Assembly (NCBI RefSeq): GCF_001613145.1
Contig: NZ_BDBU01000013.1
Coordinates: 186,001-250,000 of the forward strand
From: Nocardia jejuensis NBRC 103114
GTDB lineage: Bacteria; Actinomycetota; Actinomycetes; Mycobacteriales; Mycobacteriaceae
Reading direction: 5' to 3'
DNA: 64,000 nt
Shown: piece after piece, positions 17,492 through 26,848 of the stretch
Position numbering within the stretch: the first letter of the stretch is position 1
How the letters are laid out: each line of letters opens with the position of its first letter
The notes under the pieces: model-generated
Databases searched by the model: none
Told to the model about the DNA's origin: nothing
Seen by the model: the letters and a program-made list of their open reading frames with translations, nothing else
Program-made: the position numbers and the translations under genes

Positions 17492-19189
17492 GTGGCGGTA
17501 GTGGCGGGCGCGCGGCGCCGAGTAATCGAGATCGGACGCCGGGCACTCGGACTGGACGTGCCTGCCGCGGACCACACGATCGCCGTCCTGCACAGCACCG
17601 AAACCGATGTGCCGGGACTGGATCGGCGAGAAACCCTGCAGCTGATGCGGATCCGGCTGCTGGGCGCGACCGGCGCGGTGATCATGGCGATCGCGGCGCT
17701 CGGAGTCGGCGCGCAGCCGGTGCATCAGAATCCGACCTCCGGAATGCGGGTGCTGGGTTTCTTCGCTCGCGCGCACACCTCGACGCTGGCCATGTGCATG
17801 ATCGGCACCGTTCTGGTGGTGATGGCGTGGCTGCTGCTGGGGCGGTTCGCGATCGGCGGATGGGGCGGCAATCCGCGACACCGGCTGACGCGCTCGCAGC
17901 TCGATCGCACGCTGCTGCTGTGGATCATTCCGCTCAGCGTCGCGCCGCCGATGTTCAGCAACGACGTGTATTCGTATCTGGCGCAGAGTGAGATCGCCGC
18001 GCGCGGCCTGGATCCGTACGCGGTCGGCCCGGCCGACGGTCTCGGGCTCAACAATGTGCTGACCAACAACGTGCCGAACATCTGGCGCGAGACGCCCGCC
18101 CCCTATGGTCCGCTGTTTCTCTGGATGGGCCGCGGCATCGCGGAACTGACCGGCGACAACATCATCGCCGGGGTATGGATGCACCGGCTGCTGGCGCTGG
18201 CCGGCGTGGCCCTGATCGTCTGGGCGCTGCCGCGACTGTCGGTGCGCTGCGGCGTGGCCCCGGTGAGCGCGCTGTGGCTGGGCGCGGCCAATCCGCTGGT
18301 GCTGTTCCACCTGGTCGGCGGCGTGCACAATGACGCGCTCATGCTCGGGCTCATGCTGGCGGGACTGGAATTCTGCATGCGGGCGATCGAGGCCCCGCGG
18401 GTCGACGGGACGCTGTCGTTCGATCGGAAAGCCTGGGCGCTGTTGGTTTTCGGCACGGTCGTGATCACGCTGTCCTCATCTATCAAGATCACCTCGATCA
18501 TCGCGCTCGGCTTCGTGACCATGGGCCTGGCCAAACGCTGGGGCGGTGGATTGCGGACCGTCCTGCTCGCGGGCGCGATGCTCGGGGCGATAGCGGCGGT
18601 CACCACCCTGTTCGTGAGCACCGCCAGCGGGCTCGGCTTCGGCTGGACCGACACCCTCGGCGCGGCCACCACGGTGCGCAGCTGGATGTCGGTGCCGACC
18701 GCGCTCGGCATCATCGCCGGATTCGGCGGTGTGCTGCTGGGCCTGGGCGATCACACCACCGCACTGCTGGGCATCACCCGCCCGATCGCCGCCACCATCG
18801 CGGGATTCGTGACGCTGCGCATGCTGGTCGCCGCCTGGACCGGACGCCTGCATCCGATCGGCGCGATGGGCGTGTCGCTCGGCGCGATCGTGCTGCTGTT
18901 CCCGGTGGTGCAGCCCTGGTATCTGCTGTGGGCCATCGTGCCGCTGGCGGCATGGGCGAACCGGCCCGCGTTCCGGGTGCCCGCGGTGGCGTTCTCGGCG
19001 GTGGTGAGCGTGATCCTGATGCCGCGCGGCGCGGACTTCTACGTGTTCCAGATCGTGGAGTCGGCGATCGCGGTCGTCATCGTCGCGGTGCTGTTGATTT
19101 TCCTGACCCGCAATGTGCTGCCGTGGCGCAATCAGCCGGGGGTGTCGGCTCGGTCACAGCAGCCCACGCCTTACGGTGTCTCTTCGTGA
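17492..19189 (+). CDS. mptB: alpha-(1->6)-mannosyltransferase MptB-like (GT-C)
   Basis: A 565-residue polytopic membrane protein of the GT-C class. After about 50 soluble residues there are roughly a dozen hydrophobic helices starting at LLGATGAVIMAIAALGVGAQ. The first extracytoplasmic loop has NDVYSYLAQSEIAARGLDPY, whose acidic Asn-Asp motif is the expected catalytic site, followed by TPAPYGPLFLWM. In mycobacteria and corynebacteria MptB uses polyprenyl-phospho-mannose to start the alpha-1,6-mannan core of lipomannan at the membrane. Its position upstream of sufR (here separated by the 9.6-17.2 kb block) and beside an ABC exporter matches mycobacterial order. GTG start chosen from the TAGGCT box. 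Confidence 0.9.
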   Translation: MAVVAGARRRVIEIGRRALGLDVPAADHTIAVLHSTETDVPGLDRRETLQLMRIRLLGATGAVIMAIAALGVGAQPVHQNPTSGMRVLGFFARAHTSTLAMCMIGTVLVVMAWLLLGRFAIGGWGGNPRHRLTRSQLDRTLLLWIIPLSVAPPMFSNDVYSYLAQSEIAARGLDPYAVGPADGLGLNNVLTNNVPNIWRETPAPYGPLFLWMGRGIAELTGDNIIAGVWMHRLLALAGVALIVWALPRLSVRCGVAPVSALWLGAANPLVLFHLVGGVHNDALMLGLMLAGLEFCMRAIEAPRVDGTLSFDRKAWALLVFGTVVITLSSSIKITSIIALGFVTMGLAKRWGGGLRTVLLAGAMLGAIAAVTTLFVSTASGLGFGWTDTLGAATTVRSWMSVPTALGIIAGFGGVLLGLGDHTTALLGITRPIAATIAGFVTLRMLVAAWTGRLHPIGAMGVSLGAIVLLFPVVQPWYLLWAIVPLAAWANRPAFRVPAVAFSAVVSVILMPRGADFYVFQIVESAIAVVIVAVLLIFLTRNVLPWRNQPGVSARSQQPTPYGVSS

Positions 19190-20118
19190 CCGCAGCTTCC
19201 GGACCCGCCGTACACGTCGATGGCGTCGTGAAACGGTACGGCGACATCACCGCGGTCGACGGCATCAGTTTCGAACTCGAGCGCGCGCAGGTGCTCGCGC
19301 TGCTCGGACCCAACGGCGCGGGCAAGACCACCACCACCGAGATGTGCGAGGGCTTCGTCACCCCCGATGCCGGAACCGTGCGGGTGCTGGGCCTGGATCC
19401 GATCGCGGACTCCGAGCAGTTGCGCGCGCGGATCGGCGTCATGCTGCAGGGCGGCGGCGCGTATCCGGGGTCGCGGGCCGGGGAGATGCTGGATCTGGTC
19501 GCCTCCTACTCCGCGGATCCGATCGATCCGAACTGGCTGCTGGACACGCTCGGTCTGCGCGAAGCGCGCCGCACCCCGTATCGACGGCTCTCGGGCGGGC
19601 AGCAGCAGCGGCTCGCGCTGGCGTGCGCGCTGGTCGGGCGGCCGGAGATCGTGTTCCTGGACGAGCCGACCGCCGGATTGGACGCGCAGGCGCGGCATCT
19701 GGTGTGGGAACTCATCGACGCCCTGCGGCGCGACGGGGTCAGCGTGCTGCTGACCACGCATCTGATGGACGAGGCCGAGCAGCTCGCGGATCAGCTGGTC
19801 ATCATCGACCACGGGCGGATCGTCGCACAGGGCACGCCCACCGAGGTCACCTCGCACGGCGCCGAGGGCCGGCTGAACTTCACCGCGCCACCGAATCTCG
19901 ATCTGACGCTGCTGGAAGCAGCTCTGCCGGAAGGGTTCAGCCCCACCGAGACCACGCCCGGCTCCTACCTGCTGCAGGGTGACATCACACCGCAGGTGCT
20001 CTCCACCGTCGCCTCCTGGTGCGCGCGAATCGACGTGCTGCCCAGTGATATTCGCATCGACCAGCGCCGGCTGGAAGACGTCTTCCTCGAACTGACCGGC
20101 AAGGAGCTTCGGGGATGA
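19186..20118 (+). CDS. ABC transporter ATP-binding protein (drug/daunorubicin-exporter type)
   Basis: A 310-residue ATPase. It has Walker A GPNGAGKTTT (near residue 40), Q-loop MLQGGG, signature LSGGQQQRLALA, Walker B EIVFLDEPTAGLD and the switch His in LLTTHLMDEAEQLADQ. The C-terminal 90 residues form the extra domain found in DrrA/ABC-2 exporters. The GTG start overlaps the mptB stop by 4 bases (GTGA) and its own stop overlaps the permease start (ATGA), so the three genes are one unit. The exported substrate is unknown; a cell-envelope role is suggested by the link to mptB (inference). Confidence 0.92.
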   Translation: MTAASGPAVHVDGVVKRYGDITAVDGISFELERAQVLALLGPNGAGKTTTTEMCEGFVTPDAGTVRVLGLDPIADSEQLRARIGVMLQGGGAYPGSRAGEMLDLVASYSADPIDPNWLLDTLGLREARRTPYRRLSGGQQQRLALACALVGRPEIVFLDEPTAGLDAQARHLVWELIDALRRDGVSVLLTTHLMDEAEQLADQLVIIDHGRIVAQGTPTEVTSHGAEGRLNFTAPPNLDLTLLEAALPEGFSPTETTPGSYLLQGDITPQVLSTVASWCARIDVLPSDIRIDQRRLEDVFLELTGKELRG

Positions 20119-20894
20119 CCGAGACCGCCAACCGTTTCGCGCCCGGCACCTTCACGCCCGCGCCGAAGCCCACCACCCGGGCCAGGATGCTGACCGCGCA
20201 GACCCGGCTCGAGCTGATCCTGTTGCTGCGCAACGGGGAACAGCTGCTGCTGACCATGTTCATTCCGATCACGCTGCTGATCGGGCTCACCCTGCTGCCG
20301 ATCACCGGGCTCGGCGACCATCGCGTGGATCGCGTGGTTCCGGCGGTGATGATGGTGGCGGTCATGTCCACCGCGTTCACCGGCCAGGCCATCGCCGTCG
20401 GATTCGATCGTCGCTACGGAGCTCTGAAGCGCCTCGGTGCGACACCGCTCCCCCGCTGGGGCATCGTCGCGGGCAAATGCACGGCGGTGCTGATCGTGGT
20501 GGCGCTGCAGTCGATCCTGCTGGGCGGCATCGGATTCGCGCTCGGCTGGCGACCCTCGCTCACCGGGCTCGCGCTCGGCGCGCTCGTGATCGCGCTGGGC
20601 ACAGTCACTTTCGGTGCGCTCGGCCTGTTGCTCGGCGGCACACTCAAAGCCGAGATCGTGCTGGCGCTGGCCAATATCCTGTGGTTCGTCATGCTCGGCA
20701 CCGCCAGTCTCGTCATGGTGGACGACCTGCCCGGCGCGGTCGACATCATCGCCCGCGTCATTCCCTCCGGCGCGCTGGCCGAATGTCTCGACCAGGCGCT
20801 GCGCACCAGCATCGACTGGTACGGCATCGCGGTGCTGGGGGCGTGGGCGAGCGTCAGCGGGTACCTGGCGACGCGCTTCTTCCGATTCGACTGA
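20115..20894 (+). CDS. ABC-2 type transporter permease
   Basis: A 259-residue inner-membrane protein with about six hydrophobic segments (for example LLLTMFIPITLLIGLTLLP and AVMMVAVMSTAFTGQAIAVG), matching ABC-2 exporter permeases. It forms the channel for the ATPase encoded immediately upstream, with which it overlaps by 4 bases. In mycobacteria the equivalent pair also lies between ctaA and mptB. Substrate unknown. Confidence 0.92.
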   Translation: MTETANRFAPGTFTPAPKPTTRARMLTAQTRLELILLLRNGEQLLLTMFIPITLLIGLTLLPITGLGDHRVDRVVPAVMMVAVMSTAFTGQAIAVGFDRRYGALKRLGATPLPRWGIVAGKCTAVLIVVALQSILLGGIGFALGWRPSLTGLALGALVIALGTVTFGALGLLLGGTLKAEIVLALANILWFVMLGTASLVMVDDLPGAVDIIARVIPSGALAECLDQALRTSIDWYGIAVLGAWASVSGYLATRFFRFD

Positions 20895-21057
20895 CGCCAC
20901 GCCGCCACACGGCCGGAGAGCGAGTGCCGCCCTTCGGGACTGATCGTTCCGGGCAGGGGCGGCGCCGTGGTCTCTGGAGGGTCGAGGTCGAGATCGCGTC
21001 CGCCACCGGCCGTGGTGGCTGAGCGGGTCTCCTCCGCCTGGAAGGGTGTGATCGTCG

Positions 21058-21528
21058 ATGGTTGCCGATCAGGAAATACAGGACAACCCGGTCATCGAAC
21101 CGGTACTCGGCATGTGGCGGGCACTGTCGCGGCGGGACTGGGATTCGGTCGGGGACTACCTGGCGCAGGACTGCATCTATCTCGATATGCCGGTGGGACC
21201 GGCGGCCGCGGCACGCGGACCCGAGGACATCGTCAAGCGGTTGCGCATCGGGTTGGGGCCGCTGGCCTCCTACCAGAATTTCGACGGGCTGATTCTCGAC
21301 AACGGCGCCGATGTGATGTACGAGCATCACGAGGAATGGCATTGGGACAGCGGCGAATCCGCCGTTCTGAAGTTCGTGACCGTCCACCGGGTCCGGGACG
21401 GGAAGATCACGCTCTGGAAGGACTACTGGGATATGAGCGCACTATCGGCCCATGCGCCCGCGTCCTGGCTCACGGACTTCGCGACGGCGGACATGTCGTG
21501 GGTCTTCGACGCCACCGGACTGGTCTAG
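21058..21528 (+). CDS. NTF2-like / limonene-epoxide-hydrolase-like protein
   Basis: A 156-residue protein with the cone-shaped NTF2 fold signature of the SnoaL/limonene-1,2-epoxide hydrolase group: WRALSRRDWDSVGDYLAQDC at the start, PVGPAAAARGPEDIVKRL in the middle, and VHRVRDGKITLWKDYWDM near residue 120. The Asp and Trp in the last motif fit the family active-site region, but the substrate cannot be told. It stands alone between the ABC permease and a convergent DUF6194 gene. Confidence 0.82.
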   Translation: MVADQEIQDNPVIEPVLGMWRALSRRDWDSVGDYLAQDCIYLDMPVGPAAAARGPEDIVKRLRIGLGPLASYQNFDGLILDNGADVMYEHHEEWHWDSGESAVLKFVTVHRVRDGKITLWKDYWDMSALSAHAPASWLTDFATADMSWVFDATGLV

Positions 21529-21549
21529 GGCAACGGAATCACTTGCGTC

Positions 21550-22014
21550 TCAGTGCGATTCGACCCGGCGGTCGTAGCGCCGCCGGGCGCGGGCGTGAGC
21601 CTCGCCCAGAAGTTGCCTGATCGGGGAGTCGGTTCGGGCGGCCGGGTTCACCACCGAGAGCCAGGCGGCGCTGCGATAGACCGGGTGCGGGAGCAGGACG
21701 TCCGCGACACTCGCGTCCTGGTCGGCGGCGTCTCGGGGCGAGTGCCCGATCCACCGTGTGTAGGCCTCCGTTCCGGCACTGACGTTCAGGCGGAAGGCAC
21801 CGGGACGGTCCAGGCGTGAGGTCGTGTCGTCGGGGTAGTCCTTGGTGACGATCGTCGCGAAGGGCTGTGTCGCGGTGGGAACCCGCCCGTCCGGGGCGTA
21901 GTAGAAGAAGACGTCACCCCAGGCGATCTCGGGCGAGCCGTCCTCGGGGCCCGGCCGCAGGGTCAGAACTGCGCCCATCGTCTCGATGTACTCGATGATC
22001 TCGTCGATACTCAT
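21550..22014 (-). CDS. DUF6194 family protein
   Basis: A 154-residue soluble protein. It shows the family pattern GDVFFYYAPDGRVP, then PFATIVTKDYPDDTTSRLDRPGAFRLN, then a C-terminal LLPHPVYRSAAWLSVVNP with an Arg-rich end. DUF6194 proteins are widespread in actinobacteria without known function. It converges on the NTF2-like gene with a 21-bp gap. Confidence 0.8.
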   Translation of the reverse strand: MSIDEIIEYIETMGAVLTLRPGPEDGSPEIAWGDVFFYYAPDGRVPTATQPFATIVTKDYPDDTTSRLDRPGAFRLNVSAGTEAYTRWIGHSPRDAADQDASVADVLLPHPVYRSAAWLSVVNPAARTDSPIRQLLGEAHARARRRYDRRVESH

Positions 22015-22053
22015 GGGTTCAAGCGTGTCATTGAAGCACCCATGAAGCTTTTC

Positions 22054-22069
22054 CCCGCGAGATCGCGGG
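22054..22069. repeat. small inverted repeat upstream of ctaA
   Basis: CCCGCG-AGAT-CGCGGG forms a short perfect hairpin in the 236-bp region between the divergent DUF6194 and ctaA genes. It could be an operator or an attenuator; nothing else in the region supports a choice. Confidence 0.3.
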
Positions 22070-22238
22070 AGAATCCGTGGAAACTCTCAAATCAGTGTTT
22101 CCGAGCTCGGGTGACGCCGGGCGCGGACACCGAATCCCCGGCCCCGCGCGCCGCGGCACCGGTGCCGCCGCATCGAAAGCCGAAGTCGCCCACGACGCTT
22201 TGTAGTAGGGCGGTTCATCGGGCGGAATACCCTCCCGC

Positions 22239-22244
22239 TACCAT
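22239..22244 (+). promoter_or_regulatory. -10 box (TACCAT) of ctaA
   Basis: TACCAT is followed by 6 nt and the ctaA GTG at 22251. This fits a leaderless transcript. Confidence 0.5.
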
Positions 22245-22250
22245 CTGTGC

Positions 22251-23225
22251 GTGCTGTCTCGCGCCTTCCAGCGACTTGCCGATCTGTTCCCGATGCCTTC
22301 ACTGCGGGTGCAGCGACTGATCGCATTCGTGGTGATTCTGACCCAGGCCGGCATCTCGGTCACGGGTGCCGTCGTGCGGGTCACCGCCTCGGGCCTCGGC
22401 TGCCCCACCTGGCCGCAGTGCTTCCCCGGCAGCTTCGTGCCGACGGCCGTGGCCGAGGTGCCGGTGCTGCATCAGATCGTCGAGTTCAGCAATCGCATGC
22501 TGACATTCGTGGTCACCCTGGCCGCTGCGGCGATCGTGCTCGCGGTGACCCGGGCACGGCGGCGACGCCAGGTGCTCCTCTACGCCTGGCTGATGCCCGG
22601 CGGCACCGTGGTGCAGGCCGTCATCGGCGGCATCACCGTGCGCAGCGGCCTGCTGTGGTGGACCGTCGCGGTGCACCTGCTCGCCTCGATGGTGATGGTC
22701 TGGCTGGCCGTGCTGATGTACGCGAAGATCAGCGAGCCCGACGACGGCGTCGACACCGTTCAGGTGCCCAAACCCCTACGGCTGCTGACCATCCTGAGCG
22801 CTGTCGCCCTCATGGGCACGCTGATCGCGGGCACCCTCGTCACCGGAGCCGGTCCGCACGCGGGTGACAAGAGCATCGAGAAGCCGGTCGAGCGCCTGCA
22901 GGTCGAGATCGTCACCCTGGTCCACCTGCACGCCGAATTGCTGGTCGCCTACCTGGCACTGCTGGTCGGCCTGGCCTGCGGGCTGGCCGCCGTCGGCATG
23001 AACCGCGCCATCCGCGCCCGCGTGATCGTGCTCATCGCCCTGGTCTGCAGCCAGGCTCTGGTCGGCCTGGTCCAGTACTTCACCGATGTGCCCGGCGCGC
23101 TCGTCGCGGTGCACGTCGGTGGCGCTGCCGCCTGCACCGCCGCCACCGCTGCCCTGTGGGCCTCGTTGCGCACCCGAGAACCGGTCCCCGCGACCGTGGA
23201 CGAGCCGGTCGGCCAACCCGCGTAG
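22251..23225 (+). CDS. ctaA: heme A synthase (COX15/CtaA)
   Basis: A 324-residue membrane protein with eight hydrophobic helices. It converts heme O to heme A for the aa3-type cytochrome c oxidase. Heme-ligand histidines are in VLHQIVEFSNRML (helix 2), VAVHLLAS (helix 4), LVHLHAELL and VAVHVGGAAA. The first extracytoplasmic loop carries the Cys pair in GLGCPTWPQCFPG seen in Gram-positive CtaA. The partner enzyme CtaB, which makes heme O, is at 43 kb in this window. GTG start with a leaderless promoter. Confidence 0.95.
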   Translation: MLSRAFQRLADLFPMPSLRVQRLIAFVVILTQAGISVTGAVVRVTASGLGCPTWPQCFPGSFVPTAVAEVPVLHQIVEFSNRMLTFVVTLAAAAIVLAVTRARRRRQVLLYAWLMPGGTVVQAVIGGITVRSGLLWWTVAVHLLASMVMVWLAVLMYAKISEPDDGVDTVQVPKPLRLLTILSAVALMGTLIAGTLVTGAGPHAGDKSIEKPVERLQVEIVTLVHLHAELLVAYLALLVGLACGLAAVGMNRAIRARVIVLIALVCSQALVGLVQYFTDVPGALVAVHVGGAAACTAATAALWASLRTREPVPATVDEPVGQPA

Positions 23226-23273
23226 CCGCGCCCCGACTGCCGGTGAACGAGCCGGCTCGGCGGAACATCGGGG

Positions 23274-24158
23274 TCAGTCGCGATCGGCGACCAGGACCCG
23301 TCCGACGGCGAGGGATTTGCCCTGGGAGCTGGGGACCTCCAGGTCGCGAGCGACGGTGAGCAGATCGCGGTCGTCGGTGATACCGAAGCCGTTGCCCGAC
23401 AGCAGAGCCTGCCACTGCGCGGGTCGCCAGGTCGAGCGGTTCGGCTCGGCGGCCATCGGATTGGGATGCCGAGCCAGGGCTAGTAGGGCCTCGACGGTCT
23501 TTCTCCCGAGACTGGCTGTGCGGGAAGGGGTTCCATAGGTGATGACGAGGCGGCTGCCCGGCGCCGAGAGCCGCGCGACCTTCGAGACGGTGTCGGCGAC
23601 CTCCTCGGGGGTCAGGTAGGGCACGACGCCCTCCCAGATCCAGGTGGTGGGGTGGTCCGGGTCGTGACCCGCCTCGGCGAGAGCCTCTGCCAGGGAGTCC
23701 ACCGCGAAGTCGACCGGGACGAAGCGGACCGATGCGGCCTTGGGCGCGAGATTGGTCAAGCGCTCGCGTTTCTCCTGCTGGGAGGCGGGATGGTCCACCT
23801 CGAAGACCGCGGTGCCGGAGAGTTCGGGCATGCGCCAGGCGCGGGCATCGAGACCCGCGCCCAGGATGACCAGCTGAGGGTGGGCCGCGTCGCGGACCGC
23901 GTCGTCGATCATGACGGTGCGGGTGGCCATCACTTCCGATGTCGCGGTGAGCAATTCGTATTCCAGCTGTTCGCCGAATCCCGAGGGCTTGCGCGCGGCG
24001 CGCACGTGCTCCACCGGCACGCGCTCGGCGGCGGTCAGCAGGTGCACCGCCACCCGATCGGAGAACCGCCCCACCGCCAGGCGTTCGTTCGCCGCCGCCC
24101 GGCCCTGGCATACCAGCACCGCTGTCCGACTTGCTTTTCGCTCGGCCATATGGGTCAT
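23274..24158 (-). CDS. class I SAM-dependent methyltransferase (LCM/PPM-like, TIGR00027 type)
   Basis: A 294-residue protein resembling the leucine carboxyl methyltransferase-like family expanded in mycobacteria and Nocardia. The SAM site is visible as QLVILGAGLDARAWRM, with the acidic residue in FEVDHPASQ that binds the ribose, and WIWEGVVPYLTPEEV as motif IV. Substrates are mostly unknown in this family. Start ATG at 24158 (MTHMAERK) or the second ATG at 24149. It diverges from nadE. Confidence 0.88.
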   Translation of the reverse strand: MTHMAERKASRTAVLVCQGRAAANERLAVGRFSDRVAVHLLTAAERVPVEHVRAARKPSGFGEQLEYELLTATSEVMATRTVMIDDAVRDAAHPQLVILGAGLDARAWRMPELSGTAVFEVDHPASQQEKRERLTNLAPKAASVRFVPVDFAVDSLAEALAEAGHDPDHPTTWIWEGVVPYLTPEEVADTVSKVARLSAPGSRLVITYGTPSRTASLGRKTVEALLALARHPNPMAAEPNRSTWRPAQWQALLSGNGFGITDDRDLLTVARDLEVPSSQGKSLAVGRVLVADRD

Positions 24159-24312
24159 TATCGGCAACTCGTGATCAACATGCTGGATCTGCGCCTCGAG
24201 ATCACACGTGGCGGATCGGTCCGGGCGCGCCCGGCGTGGCCGGGTCCGCCCGGTTGCCGGTGGTGTCGTAGATTGCGAACGACCATGATCACCTCGGTGG
24301 AAGGGGTCGGCT

Positions 24313-26370
24313 GTGCCGCAGGAATTGCCGTTCGGATCGCTGTATCGGCACGGATTCACCCGGGTCGCGGTGGCGGTGCCGCCGGTGCGCGTGGCGGATC
24401 CGGAGTTCAATGCCGAGCAGACGCTGATTCTGGCGCGGCGGGCAGCGGCGGACGGCGTGGCGCTGACGGTGTTCCCCGAGCTCGGACTCTCGAGCTACAC
24501 CGCCGATGATCTGTTCCAGCAGGACGCGCTGGACGCGGCGGTGCGCGAGGCGCTCGAGCGGATCGTCGCCGAGAGCGTCGAGCTCGAGACGATCCTGGTG
24601 GTGGGCGCTCCGGTTCGCGCCCAGGGGCGATTGTTCAACTGCGGGATCGTGATTCATCAGGGGCGGGTGCTCGGGGCCGCGCCGAAGAGTTATCTGCCCA
24701 ACTACCGGGAGTTCTACGAGAAGCGCCAGTTCGCCGCGGCGCGGGAGGCGTTGGACGATCACGTGGCGATCGCGGGACAGCGGGTGCCGTTCGGTGCGGA
24801 TCTGCTGTTCACGGCGACGAATCTCGACGAGTTCGTCTTTCACCTGGAGATCTGCGAGGACGGGTGGGTCCCCCTGCCGCCCAGCGGGTTCGCGGCACTG
24901 GCCGGTGCGACGGTGCTGGTGAATCTGTCGGCGAGCAATATCGTCGTCGGGAAGGCCGACTATCGGCGCGATCTGTGCACGTCGCACTCGGCGCGGTATC
25001 TGGCCGCGTATCTGTATTCGGCTGCGGGACACGGCGAGTCCACCACGGATATGGCCTGGGACGGGCAGGCGCTGGTCTGCGAGAACGGCGATCTGCTCGC
25101 CGAGGGTGAGCGGTTCGCCGAACACGCGCAATTGATCACCGCCGATATCGACCTGCGCCGGCTGGCCGCGGATCGGCTGCGGACCACGAGCTTCGCCGAT
25201 ACCGTGCACGACTTCCGGGACCGGCTCGCACGGTTCCGGCGGATCGAGCTCGAGGCGCCGGTGCCCGGCGGCGTGGTGCCGCTGCGACGTGAGATCCCGC
25301 GCTTCCCCTATGTTCCCGCCGACCCGCGCAGTCGCAACGAGCGGTGCGCGGAGGTGCACCGGATCCAGGTCGAAGGGCTCAGCACGCGCTTGACCGCCGC
25401 CGGTTCGCAGCGGGTGGTGATCGGGGTGTCCGGCGGGCTGGACTCGACGGTGGCGCTGATCGTGGCGGCCAAGACCATGGATCGACTCGGGCTGCCGCGC
25501 TCGAATGTGCTGGCGTACACCATGCCCGGGTTCGCGACCAGCTCGCGCACGCTCGAGGACGCTCGCCGGCTGATGCGAGCGGTCGGCGCGAGCGCGCACG
25601 AGATCGATATTCGGCCCTCGGCCACTCAGATGCTGCGAGATCTGAAACACCCAGCCGCGGAAGGTGTTCCGCAGTACGACGTCACGTACGAGAACGTGCA
25701 GGCCGGGGAGCGCACCTCGCATCTGTTCCGGCTGGCGAACATGCACGACGCACTGGTGCTCGGAACGGGCGATCTCAGCGAACTCGCCCTGGGCTGGTGC
25801 ACTTTCGGCGTGGGCGATCACATGGCGCACTACAGCGTGAACGCCTCGGTGCCCAAGACGCTGATCAAATACCTGGTCGCCTGGAGTATCGAGACCGAGA
25901 ATCTGGGCGCGGACGCGAGCGAGGTGCTGCGCTCGGTGCTGGCGACCGAGATCTCCCCCGAGCTGGTTCCCGGCGACGGCGACGCGCCCGCGCAGAGTTC
26001 CGAGGCCACCATCGGACCCTACGAACTGCAGGACTTTCATCTGTATCACCTGCTGCGATTCGGCGAACGACCCAGTCGCACAGCGTTTCTCGCGCAGCAC
26101 GCCTGGGGGGATCGCACCCGGGGGCAGTGGCCGGATCTGGTGTCGGCCGATCAGCGCAACGAATACGATCTGCCCGCGATCAAGCGGTGGATGGCGGTGT
26201 TCCTGCGCCGGTTCATCCAGACCAGCCAGTTCAAGCGCTCGACGCTGCCCAATGCGCCGAAGGTCGGGTCCGGTGGCTCGCTGTCTCCACGCGGCGACTG
26301 GCGTGCACCCAGCGACGCCTCGGCCGCGGCGTGGCTCGCGGATCTCGAGCGCAACGTCCCGGATCGGTAG
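24313..26370 (+). CDS. nadE: glutamine-dependent NAD+ synthetase
   Basis: A 685-residue two-domain enzyme that converts nicotinic acid adenine dinucleotide to NAD+ using ammonia from glutamine. The nitrilase-type glutaminase domain (residues 1-290) has the triad Glu56 (FPELGLS), Lys125 (APKSYLPN) and Cys181 (EICEDGW). The synthetase domain has the ATP-binding P-loop SGGLDST (near residue 376) and the [21 protein letters not shown] segment. Length agrees with the mycobacterial enzyme (about 680). GTG start with GGAAGGGG upstream. Confidence 0.97.
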   Translation: MPQELPFGSLYRHGFTRVAVAVPPVRVADPEFNAEQTLILARRAAADGVALTVFPELGLSSYTADDLFQQDALDAAVREALERIVAESVELETILVVGAPVRAQGRLFNCGIVIHQGRVLGAAPKSYLPNYREFYEKRQFAAAREALDDHVAIAGQRVPFGADLLFTATNLDEFVFHLEICEDGWVPLPPSGFAALAGATVLVNLSASNIVVGKADYRRDLCTSHSARYLAAYLYSAAGHGESTTDMAWDGQALVCENGDLLAEGERFAEHAQLITADIDLRRLAADRLRTTSFADTVHDFRDRLARFRRIELEAPVPGGVVPLRREIPRFPYVPADPRSRNERCAEVHRIQVEGLSTRLTAAGSQRVVIGVSGGLDSTVALIVAAKTMDRLGLPRSNVLAYTMPGFATSSRTLEDARRLMRAVGASAHEIDIRPSATQMLRDLKHPAAEGVPQYDVTYENVQAGERTSHLFRLANMHDALVLGTGDLSELALGWCTFGVGDHMAHYSVNASVPKTLIKYLVAWSIETENLGADASEVLRSVLATEISPELVPGDGDAPAQSSEATIGPYELQDFHLYHLLRFGERPSRTAFLAQHAWGDRTRGQWPDLVSADQRNEYDLPAIKRWMAVFLRRFIQTSQFKRSTLPNAPKVGSGGSLSPRGDWRAPSDASAAAWLADLERNVPDR

Positions 26371-26400
26371 TCGCCCGGGCACAGCTCGTCAGCAGGGCCC

Positions 26401-26443
26401 CGAGACTCGGCCCGGCGCACCCCCTCGCCGCCGGGCCGTCTCG
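26401..26443. terminator. bidirectional terminator after nadE
   Basis: Two stacked stems, CGAGA/TCTCG and CGGCCCGGC/GCCGGGCCG, form an almost perfect 14-bp hairpin between the convergent nadE and DUF4345 genes. Confidence 0.75.
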
Positions 26444-26444
26444 G

Positions 26445-26810
26445 TCACATCGTCAGCAGCAGCGCGGCCGCCGCGACAGCCTCCACGACGAAGTAGAACC
26501 AGTTGGGGTACCAGCCGACGCGCTGGTCGAGCACCGCCGCGACGGCCCGGCCCGCCGCCATGCCGCCCAGGGCGACCCCGACGGTCGCCATGATCCCGCT
26601 GCGCAGTTCACCGTCGTGCGTGGCGGCGATCGCGAGGATCCCGGCCATGGCGATGCCGAACCCGCCGTACACGGCCCGGACCTCGTACCTGGCCCGAGGA
26701 TCTTCCATCCCGATGCCGAACGGTGCCATGATCGCGGCAGGCGATGCGAGTGCGTACACGCCCATGCCGAGAAAGAACACGGCGACGATGACGGATGTGA
26801 CAGTGGCCAA
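26445..26810 (-). CDS. DUF4345 membrane protein
   Basis: A 121-residue protein with four predicted membrane helices: residues 5-25, a central pair including YGGFGIAMAGILAIAATH and GIMATVGVALGGMAAGRAVA, and a final helix ending LLLTM. The segment YEVRAVYGGFGIAM is typical of DUF4345. The start is a TTG at 26810 with GGAGG 7 nt upstream. It diverges from the AraC-type regulator gene by 38 bp, so that regulator may control it (inference). Function unknown. Confidence 0.82.
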   Translation of the reverse strand: MATVTSVIVAVFFLGMGVYALASPAAIMAPFGIGMEDPRARYEVRAVYGGFGIAMAGILAIAATHDGELRSGIMATVGVALGGMAAGRAVAAVLDQRVGWYPNWFYFVVEAVAAAALLLTM

Positions 26811-26848
26811 CGGGTTGCCTCCTGGTCGATTCGAACGAGGAGGTCAGC

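Noticed and set aside
17160..17546. Extending the DUF5990 protein through the tandem repeats
   Set aside because: The added 130 residues are Arg/Ala low-complexity and include translated tandem repeats; the conserved domain starts near the GTG at 17159.
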